Below, piece after piece: positions 1 through 5,704 of a stretch of DNA of 6,978 nucleotides (position 1 is its first letter; the number at the start of each line of letters is the position of its first letter). The position numbers were made by a program, and so were the translations under genes. The notes beneath the pieces were generated by a model. That model was not told the DNA's origin and made no database searches. It saw nothing but the letters and a program-made list of their open reading frames with translations. Origin of the DNA: an uncultured bacterium (lineage in GTDB: Bacteria; Planctomycetota; UBA1135; GCA-002686595); the NCBI GenBank assembly GCA_902826945.1, contig CADEGS010000181.1, forward strand, positions 2,218 to 9,195, written 5' to 3'.

Positions 1-528
1 CTCGGCCGCCTCGCGCTGCTTCGCCTTCTCGGGGTCCTCGGCCGCGGCCAGCTCGAGCTTCCAGATCCGGATGCCCTCCTTGCCGCAGATCTCCATGATC
101 TTCTGGATCATGCTGAAGGGCGTGTTCTGGTCGGAGCGGATCAGCAGCGGGTTGGCCGGGATCTTGGCGCCGGTGCGCGCCTTCTCGTTCATGTACTCCC
201 AGCCGCCCGGCTGCGCCATCATGAAGGCCGCCTGGTCGGCGAGGTAGCGCTCGAGCTTCTGCGTGTCGCCCGTCTCGGGGTCGTAGAGCGGCTGGCGCTT
301 CACGACCACCTCGCCGGTCGAGAGCACGTTGACGACCGGGCGCACCTTCTTCGGGTCGGGCTTGTCCTCGCTGGCCTGCATCGCGACCGGCAGCTTGAGC
401 TCCTCGAGGTCCTGCTGCGACAGGTCGCTGATCAGCATGAAGAAGATGATGAGCTGGAACACGACGTCGATCATCGGCGTCATGTCCATCGCCATGTCGG
501 TCTGGGGGTCGTGCTTGTTGAGATTCAT
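1..528 (-). CDS. ExbD/TolR-family biopolymer transport protein, 3' end cut off by window
   Basis: This is the small stator-like subunit of an ExbB-ExbD (TolQ-TolR, MotA-MotB related) proton channel. It is anchored in the inner membrane, with its C-terminal domain in the periplasm. The frame starts at ATG 526-528 and stays open for 176 codons to the window edge. A short polar N-terminus leads into MTPMIDVVFQLIIFFM (about residues 16-31), the family signature. Asp21 in the single membrane helix matches the essential proton-carrying Asp (Asp25 in E. coli ExbD). After it come the LP motif (LKLPVA, 45-50), a strand pair NVLSTGEVVV (67-76) and the typical periplasmic alpha/beta end, LLIRSDQNTPFSMIQKIM (128-145). 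E. coli ExbD has 141 residues. This one already exceeds 176, because of an extra stretch at about 82-125 and a charged Ala/Glu/Lys tail after 160. It lies 36 bp after the ExbB-like gene, is probably cotranscribed with it, and has a good ribosome-binding site. The family call is very secure; the energised partner is unknown. Confidence 0.95.
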   Translation of the reverse strand, partial: MNLNKHDPQTDMAMDMTPMIDVVFQLIIFFMLISDLSQQDLEELKLPVAMQASEDKPDPKKVRPVVNVLSTGEVVVKRQPLYDPETGDTQKLERYLADQAAFMMAQPGGWEYMNEKARTGAKIPANPLLIRSDQNTPFSMIQKIMEICGKEGIRIWKLELAAAEDPEKAKQREAAE

Positions 529-537
529 CTCCGCCCG

Positions 538-542
538 CTCCT
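538..542 (-). promoter_or_regulatory. Shine-Dalgarno site of the exbD-like gene
   Basis: On the minus strand AGGAG lies 9 nt before ATG 526-528, in the short gap after the ExbB-like stop codon. It decides the start of the exbD-like gene. It is the only convincing Shine-Dalgarno site before any of the four starts inside the window, so efficient independent re-initiation is likely for this small subunit. Confidence 0.7.
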
Positions 543-564
543 GGACGTCCGCCGCGAACCGGGC

Positions 565-1317
565 TCAGGCCGCGCGGAAGCGCTCGAACAGGTCCTCGAC
601 GATCGCGCCCACCTCGATCACCGAGCGCACCAGGTTGTTGCGCATGTAGGCGAACGCGGTCGTGACCGGGATCGCGACGCACAGCCCGAACAGCGTCGTG
701 AGCAGCGCCTTCGAGATGCCGTCCGCGAGCTCGGCCGGGTTCGCGTTGCCGCCCGTGCTGGCGATCGTGTTGAAGGCGAGCACCATGCCCTGCACCGTGC
801 CGAGCAGGCCCAGCATGGGCGCCACGTTGGCGATCACCGCCAGCCAGCCGATCTTCTGGTGCAGCTTGACCGCCTCCTCGTCGCCCATCTCGGCGATCGA
901 CTTCTCGATCACGTCGAAGGGGTGCCCGATCTTGGCGATGCCGGCGCCGCACACGCGCGTCAGGAAGGTGGGCTCGTTCTCGCACAGCTCCATCGCTTCC
1001 TGGTACTGGCCTTCCTCGAACAGCGCCTGGATCTCGTCGATCAGCTCCGGCGGCGCCAGCTTCTCGCGCTTGAGCGAGAAGAAGTTCTCGATCACCGCGG
1101 CCAGCGCCACGATCGAGAGCGCGATGATGACCCAGCCGATGCCGCCCGAGTCCTTGATCAGCTTGCCGACGGTCAGGCTGTTCTCGGCGGCGGGCGCCTC
1201 GGCCGCTCCTTCCGCCTGCGCCAGGATCGGCAGCGCGCACAGGACGAGCACGAGGGCGAAGGGCAGCGCCTTCGAGACGGCGCGGAGGACTCGCGCGGAG
1301 AGCGTCGGGGTCTGCAT
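565..1317 (-). CDS. MotA/TolQ/ExbB proton channel family protein with N-terminal signal peptide
   Basis: This is the channel-forming subunit of an inner-membrane proton-driven motor that works with ExbD. The 250-residue protein starts at ATG 1315-1317, chosen because it begins a clean signal peptide: basic R9/R12/K16, hydrophobic core 18-32, likely cleavage after AQA (33-35). A linker rich in Ala/Glu follows. Three membrane helices lie at about 59-80, 157-182 and 201-223, with a cytoplasmic helical stretch between the first and second. The family signature APMLGLLGTVQGMVLAF spans 166-182, and TTLFGLCVAIP (207-217) forms the third helix. Thr174 and Thr207/208 sit where conserved pore-lining Thr residues of ExbB/TolQ are found. 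A basic and acidic cytoplasmic tail ends in FERFRAA. An upstream ATG at 1390-1392 would add 25 residues, rich in Pro/Arg/Ala, before the signal peptide and is less likely. Neither start has a clear Shine-Dalgarno site. The gene lies 36 bp before the exbD-like gene and 89 bp after a TPR gene. The substrate or partner cannot be read from the sequence. Confidence 0.93.
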   Translation of the reverse strand: MQTPTLSARVLRAVSKALPFALVLVLCALPILAQAEGAAEAPAAENSLTVGKLIKDSGGIGWVIIALSIVALAAVIENFFSLKREKLAPPELIDEIQALFEEGQYQEAMELCENEPTFLTRVCGAGIAKIGHPFDVIEKSIAEMGDEEAVKLHQKIGWLAVIANVAPMLGLLGTVQGMVLAFNTIASTGGNANPAELADGISKALLTTLFGLCVAIPVTTAFAYMRNNLVRSVIEVGAIVEDLFERFRAA

Positions 1318-1354
1318 GACGGGCAGGGCTTCGAGGGAGGGGTGGGGAGCGCCG

Positions 1355-1375
1355 CGCGCCCCCCGGGAGGGCGCG
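1355..1375 (-). repeat. GC inverted repeat in the leader of the exbB-like gene
   Basis: CGCGCCC and its reverse complement GGGCGCG are separated by 7 nt, inside the 89-bp gap between the TPR gene and the exbB-like gene, about 37 nt before the latter's start. No T-rich tract follows, so it does not look like a classic terminator. It could be an RNA processing or stability hairpin, or a chance product of the very high GC content. Confidence 0.3.
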
Positions 1376-1406
1376 GCCGGCAGGGTGGGCATGGTAGCGC
1401 GCTGGA

Positions 1407-2594
1407 TCACAGCAGCTTGGCGAGCTCCTGCGCCTTGAGGGCCGCGGGCGTGTCGCCGTACTGCTCCTGGACCGCCTCCACCCATTTCTGGGCCTGGGGG
1501 CGGGCGTTCTTGTCGCCGAGCTTCAGGGCGCACTCGGCCAGGCCGACCAGGGCCAGCGCGACCCGGTCGCGGTCGGTCGTGTCGAGCGCCGAGACCTCCG
1601 CGAAGGAGAGCTGCGCCTGGCGCGTGGCGCCCTCGGCGAGCTGCGCCTGCGCCAGCCCCAGGCGCGCGCCGAAGCGCATGGCGGGGCTCGCGGCCTGCTG
1701 CAGCTGGCCCTCGAAGAAGGTCTTCGCCGCCGGGACGCTCCCGGAGGCGAGCTGGCAGTAGCCGTCGCCCAGGCGCGCCGCGGCCTGCACGGCCTCGAGG
1801 CGCGCGCGCGCGGGGTCGCCCTCGGGCAGCGTCGCCAGCGTGCGCGGCAGGCCGGCCTCGACGGCGCTGTAGACCTGGCGCGCCTCGTCCACCTGGCGCG
1901 CGGCGAGGAAGGCCTCGGCCGCGTCGATGCCCGCCTCCAGGCAGGCGGCGGGCGGGTAGCCGCGCGAGCCCTTCTCGAGCTCGCGGTAGAGCGAGCGGTA
2001 GCGCTCCGCGGCGTCGGCCGCCTCGCCGCTGAGGCGCGCCGCGCGCGCCTCGAGGCCGCGCGCCTCGGGCACGCCGCGCCCGGTGGGGAAGTCGAGCAGG
2101 TAGCGCTCGGCCTCCTCGCGCGCGCGGGCGTAGGCGGCGGGCTCGCGCGCGCCCTGCAGGATCTCGGCGCGCGCCGCGCGCAGGCGCGCCTCGGCCTGCA
2201 CGGGGGCGCGCGCGACGGGGTCGGCGGCGGCCAGCCGGTAGCTCGCCGCGGCGTTCTGGTAGTCGGCGCGATCGAAGTAGGCCTCGCCGTCGTGGAAGGC
2301 CGGCGGCGTCTGGCCGAAGACGATGCGCTGCACCGCGAGCGCGTCGATCTCGCGCGTCTCCGAGCCGATCTGCAGCTTGACCCCGTCGAGCGAGTCCTGG
2401 ACCACGTGCCCCGTCGCGCTCGTCAGCTCGCCGCGCTTGTTCTGGTAGGAGACGTGGTCCGGCCGCGACGGCTTCTCCTGCGCCGCCGGCGCGGCGGTCG
2501 CGAGCGCCAGCGCCAGCGCGGCCAGCGCGGCGCGCGGGCGGACCGGGCGGACCGGGAGGGAGCGGGGGAGGAGCATGCGGGAGAGGCGCGACAT
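1407..2594 (-). CDS. Exported tetratricopeptide-repeat protein with small beta-rich N-terminal domain
   Basis: I do not recognise a specific named family. The 395-residue protein begins with a signal peptide: many Arg residues in the first 21, hydrophobic Ala/Leu core at about 22-35, likely cleavage after APA (35-37). It is therefore placed in the periplasm. Residues about 46-95 form a short strand-rich segment (VSYQNKRGEL, TGHVVQD, GVKLQIG, QRIVFGQ) resembling the small SH3-like or Lsm-like beta domains that read 'V.L.nG..l.G.V...'. From about 101 the protein is Ala-rich helical repeats of TPR type, clearest at 103-125 (GEAYFDRADYQNAAASYRLA), 310-337 and 346-380. The start ATG 2592-2594 was chosen for the signal peptide. 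ATG 2574-2576 would also keep it. ATG 2676-2678, 3 nt after the preceding stop, would add 28 residues rich in Arg/Pro. No Shine-Dalgarno site supports any of the three. Its position just before the exbB/exbD-like pair recalls periplasmic TPR partners of TolQ-TolR (CpoB), but orthology is not claimed. Confidence 0.85.
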   Translation of the reverse strand: MSRLSRMLLPRSLPVRPVRPRAALAALALALATAAPAAQEKPSRPDHVSYQNKRGELTSATGHVVQDSLDGVKLQIGSETREIDALAVQRIVFGQTPPAFHDGEAYFDRADYQNAAASYRLAAADPVARAPVQAEARLRAARAEILQGAREPAAYARAREEAERYLLDFPTGRGVPEARGLEARAARLSGEAADAAERYRSLYRELEKGSRGYPPAACLEAGIDAAEAFLAARQVDEARQVYSAVEAGLPRTLATLPEGDPARARLEAVQAAARLGDGYCQLASGSVPAAKTFFEGQLQQAASPAMRFGARLGLAQAQLAEGATRQAQLSFAEVSALDTTDRDRVALALVGLAECALKLGDKNARPQAQKWVEAVQEQYGDTPAALKAQELAKLL

Positions 2595-2681
2595 TCTAGG
2601 GCGATCGGCGGAGGGTGGGCGGGGGAAGCGGCGCGGGCGCGCGGGGCTCGCTCCGCCGGCGGAAAGCGTGCGGCGCATCGC

Positions 2682-5573
2682 TCAGCGGACCTTGTCCCAC
2701 AGCCACAGGAAGCGCTTGCGCAGGACGTCGTCGCCGCACTTCTCGGCCACGGACTTGAACTCGGGGTCGGTCGACTTGATGCGGAACTCCTCGACGTAGC
2801 CCTTCACGTCGCCCAGCTTCTTGCTGTCGAGCGCGCTCCAGCGGTAGTAGGCGTAGAACGTCTGGAACTTGAGGTCGTACCACTCGCAGTCGTACTGGTG
2901 GCCGGCCGCCTGCGAGGCCGAGGTGAGCTGCAGCCAGTAGCGGGTCGCGTCCTCGATCGTCTCCGCGTCGCCGACGCCGGGGACCTCGACGATCGTCGTC
3001 GCGTCGCCCTCGACCCAGCCGCACACCGCGCGGCACCAGCGGCGCACCGTGTCGCTGCTCGGCCGGCGCGTGTCCTCGTCCGCGTCGGGGTCGGGCACGA
3101 GCGGGTCGAGCACGTCGAAGGCCTCGGGCACGCGCTTCTGCTCGAGCAGCACGAGCCCCAGGTCGGGCAGCACCGACGAGGCGACCTGGTCGCCGTACTC
3201 CTTCGACGAGCCGTAGGCGTCGGCGATCGCGCGCAGCGCCAGCTCCGCGCTCGTCCAGTCGCCGAGCTCCAGCCACAGGAGCGACTCCGCGCGCAGGTTG
3301 CCGTAGGGGGCGGGGCTGGAGGCGGCGTTGCTGACCCGCAGGTAGCCCGCGCGCTCGCGCACCAGGCGCGCGACCTCGGCCGCGTCCTTCTTCGCGCGCG
3401 CGGCCTCGATCAGCGGCACCAGGGCCTGCGAGGCCTCCGCCGCCGCGGGGCCCACCTGCGGGTGGCCGGCGTAGCGCGCGGTCATGCGCTCGAGCACGTC
3501 GCGCATCGCGGCCATGTCCCCCTGGGCGATCGTCGCGCCGAGCAGGATGCGCATGGCCGCCGGCGCGTAGTCGCCCTGGTCGCCGAAGTCCGCGTCGTAC
3601 TTCCCCAGCCAGGACACGACGTCGTCCCAGCGCTCGTCCTTGCGCGCCATCAGGCCCAGGTAGTAGGTCGCCATCGCGCTGGCCTGCGCGCGCGCCTCGA
3701 TCTTGCCCTTGGTCGTCACGACGTGCGCGGGGTCGGGCGCGTACTGGCGCAGGTAGTCGGAGAACTCCTGGCGCGCCGCGTCCTCCTCGCCGGCCTTGTA
3801 GCGGCACAAGGCGGCCTTCATCAGCGCCTTCTCGTAGGCGTCGTCGCTCGGATCGACCTGCAGGTACTCGGCGCGCGCGCCGGCGTAGTCCTTGTCGGCG
3901 TACTGGCGCTCGCCGCGGCGCCAGTGGATCTCGCCCGCGCCGCCGCCCGCGGCCGCCTCGGCGGCCAGGCCCTCGGCCTGCAGGTAGAGCTCCTCGACCA
4001 GCTTGTCCCCGCCGACGCCGGCGCGCACGTTGCGGATCGACTGGTAGAAGCCGTCGGCGTTCTCGCGCTGGTACTCCGGGTCGCCCTTCCAGGCGGTGGC
4101 CGCCTCGCGGAAGGCCATGGCCGCCTCGAGCGAGCGGTCGAGCCGCTCCAGCGAGCGCCCGACGCCGTTCAGCGCGCGCGGCATCTGCGCCACGCGCGTC
4201 GCCTCGTCCTGCGCCGACAGCGCGCGCAGCATGCGCTTGTAGCCGGCCAGGGCGCGCTCGAAGTCGCGCGCGTTGTACTCGCCCTCGGCGGCCTCGAAGA
4301 GCACGTCCACGGAGACCTCGACGCCCGGGCGGTCGATCGCCTCGGAGATCAGCCGCTGCGCGCGCACCTGCAGCACGTTGCCCTTGTTGGCGTCGTTGAC
4401 GTTCTGCGCGATGGTCAGCGCCAGCTCGAGCGCGCTGCGCGCGTTGCGCGAGGTCTTGAAGCCGGCCGCGGCCATCTCCTCGGCGGTCGGGAACCACTGC
4501 AGGTCGCCGCTCGCCAGCGTGCCCCCGACGGACCCGCCCGCGTCGAGCAGCGTGTGCGCCACCGAGAGCAGCGAGAGCCAGCCGAGCGGGCCGAGGTCGA
4601 AGGCCTCGCTCTTCCAGGTGTTGTAGTAGTAGAGCGCCGCGTCGATCGCCTGCGCCGTCTGGCCGCCCTCGACGTAGGCCCCCAGGAGCTCGGGCATCGC
4701 GATCTGCACGATGTCCCAGCGACGCTGGCGGTCTTGCTGCGCCAGTTCGCGCCAGGCCGGCGTCGCGCGCGCCTCGGGGTCCATCGGCACGGCGAAGTCG
4801 ACGACGTAGGCCGCGAACTCCGCGGCGTCGGCGTACTCGCCCTCGGCGCTCTTGACCTTGGCGAGCTGCAGGAAGGCCTGCAGGCCCGCGGCGGAGGTGT
4901 CGCCCGCGGCCAGCGTCAGGCCCTCGAGCGTCTCCTCCGCGCGCGCGAAGTAGAACGTGCCGTCCTCGGCGATCTTGGCGCGCGTCGTCAGCATCTGCCC
5001 CTTGCCGAGCAGGAAGCGGTGCAGCTCGTTGCGCTCGCTGGGGGAGAGGTCGGGGCGGTCGAGCGACTCGATCAGCCCCTGCACGCGGTCGAGGCCCGAG
5101 TCGAGCACGGTCTTGATCGTCTCCCGCAGCGCCTCGGCCTCCTCGCCGACGGCGTCCTGCAGCGCGTCCTCGAGCAGGACGCCGTAGCGGTTCGTCAGGT
5201 CCACGAAGGCGCGCTCGCCCTGCGCCACCAGGTCGGAGTAGGGGTGCTGCTCGAGGAAGTCCTCGTAGGCGCCGATCGCCTTGGCGTGCAGCTCGAGGCG
5301 CTTCGAGGGGTCGCCCTCGTAGCGCGCGCCGCTCTCGAGCACGCTGCAGCGCGCCAGGGCCAGCCGCTCCTCGAGCTCCGCGCTCACGCCGCCGCGCTCG
5401 ACGTCGGCCAGCACGCGCTCCGCGAGGTCGGTGTAGTGGTAGCGGCTGGCCAGCCCCTCCGCGAAGGCCAGGTCGCCCTCGACCAGCGCGTCGGGACGCT
5501 GCGCCGCGGCGGAGGACGCGAGGAGCGCCAGGGTGGCCAGGGTCGCGAGGGCCGGGGAGGGTGCTGCGTTCAT
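2682..5573 (-). CDS. Large exported helical-repeat (TPR-like) protein of unknown function
   Basis: The protein has 963 residues, and I do not recognise a named family. Residues 1-24 look like a signal peptide with an uncharged N-region: Ala/Leu core and probable cleavage after SAAA before Gln25. The rest is almost wholly helical, with TPR-like units throughout. Examples are 33-59, 84-114 (ending FLEQHPYSD, a typical outer-membrane-lipoprotein-like TPR phrase), 424-452, 466-490, 551-575, 585-611 (ALCRYKAGEEDAARQEFSDY), 636-665 and 762-787. The last part, about 840-963, differs: it is aromatic-rich (894-912 holds nine Trp/Tyr/Phe) and has four of the six cysteines (847, 851, 896, 946). This suggests a separate C-terminal domain, perhaps with disulfides. 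The likely role is a periplasmic scaffold or protein-interaction hub between the secretin and the ExbB/ExbD-like motor; that role is inferred from context only. The start is ATG 5571-5573, with no clear Shine-Dalgarno site. The frame shows strong third-position G/C, while overlapping frames do not encode plausible proteins. Confidence 0.88.
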   Translation of the reverse strand: MNAAPSPALATLATLALLASSAAAQRPDALVEGDLAFAEGLASRYHYTDLAERVLADVERGGVSAELEERLALARCSVLESGARYEGDPSKRLELHAKAIGAYEDFLEQHPYSDLVAQGERAFVDLTNRYGVLLEDALQDAVGEEAEALRETIKTVLDSGLDRVQGLIESLDRPDLSPSERNELHRFLLGKGQMLTTRAKIAEDGTFYFARAEETLEGLTLAAGDTSAAGLQAFLQLAKVKSAEGEYADAAEFAAYVVDFAVPMDPEARATPAWRELAQQDRQRRWDIVQIAMPELLGAYVEGGQTAQAIDAALYYYNTWKSEAFDLGPLGWLSLLSVAHTLLDAGGSVGGTLASGDLQWFPTAEEMAAAGFKTSRNARSALELALTIAQNVNDANKGNVLQVRAQRLISEAIDRPGVEVSVDVLFEAAEGEYNARDFERALAGYKRMLRALSAQDEATRVAQMPRALNGVGRSLERLDRSLEAAMAFREAATAWKGDPEYQRENADGFYQSIRNVRAGVGGDKLVEELYLQAEGLAAEAAAGGGAGEIHWRRGERQYADKDYAGARAEYLQVDPSDDAYEKALMKAALCRYKAGEEDAARQEFSDYLRQYAPDPAHVVTTKGKIEARAQASAMATYYLGLMARKDERWDDVVSWLGKYDADFGDQGDYAPAAMRILLGATIAQGDMAAMRDVLERMTARYAGHPQVGPAAAEASQALVPLIEAARAKKDAAEVARLVRERAGYLRVSNAASSPAPYGNLRAESLLWLELGDWTSAELALRAIADAYGSSKEYGDQVASSVLPDLGLVLLEQKRVPEAFDVLDPLVPDPDADEDTRRPSSDTVRRWCRAVCGWVEGDATTIVEVPGVGDAETIEDATRYWLQLTSASQAAGHQYDCEWYDLKFQTFYAYYRWSALDSKKLGDVKGYVEEFRIKSTDPEFKSVAEKCGDDVLRKRFLWLWDKVR

Positions 5574-5597
5574 CGGGGATCCGGAAGGGGGAGAACG

Positions 5598-5620
5598 AGC
5601 CGGGCGCGGCGGCCCGGGCT
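5598..5620 (-). terminator. Hairpin upstream of the large TPR gene, possible attenuator or terminator
   Basis: In the transcribed direction, AGCC-GGGC type arms (5612-5620 with 5598-5605, one bulged base at 5616) close a 6-nt loop. They are followed by the pyrimidine-rich CGTTCTCCCCCTTCC and, about 24 nt on, by the ATG of the large TPR gene. The stem is strong but the T content behind it is modest, so it is at best a weak intrinsic terminator. It may equally be a leader hairpin that adjusts expression of the downstream genes relative to the secretin. Confidence 0.35.
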
Positions 5621-5663
5621 TTGCCTACCCGACCGCGCGCGCCCGGTTTCGCGAGGGCCCCGG

Positions 5664-5691
5664 CGCGCGAGCGCGGCGCGGCGCTCGCGCG
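5664..5691 (-). terminator. Perfect 11-bp GC hairpin just after the secretin stop codon
   Basis: CGCGCGAGCGC and GCGCTCGCGCG form a perfect 11-bp inverted repeat with a 6-nt loop, beginning 13 nt after the secretin stop codon. No T tract follows, so it is not a textbook rho-independent terminator. Its place right behind a stop codon fits a 3'-end stabilising hairpin or partial terminator. Among the spacers it is the longest perfect inverted repeat I found. Confidence 0.45.
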
Positions 5692-5704
5692 GGAGGCCCC
5701 GGGC

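Noticed and set aside
511..1761. Plus-strand open frames opposite the exbB-like gene (also 662-1438)
   Set aside because: They lie antisense to a clear ExbB-family gene, have low-complexity products and no recognisable motif or ribosome-binding site.
2030..2220. Dense GCGCGC runs inside the 395-residue TPR gene
   Set aside because: They follow from Ala/Arg codons (GCG, CGC) in helical repeats with no regular period at the DNA level, so they are not a separate repeat element.
2652..2663. A 12-bp perfect palindrome TCCGCCGGCGGA in the gap between the two TPR genes
   Set aside because: It has no loop and no T tract, and short G/C palindromes are expected often at this composition. An operator function cannot be supported from one copy.
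2596..4497. A 633-codon minus-strand frame overlapping the large TPR gene
   Set aside because: The product is almost only Arg, Gly, Ala and Pro, as expected from a shifted frame of a GC-rich gene, while the overlapping frame gives a signal peptide and TPRs.
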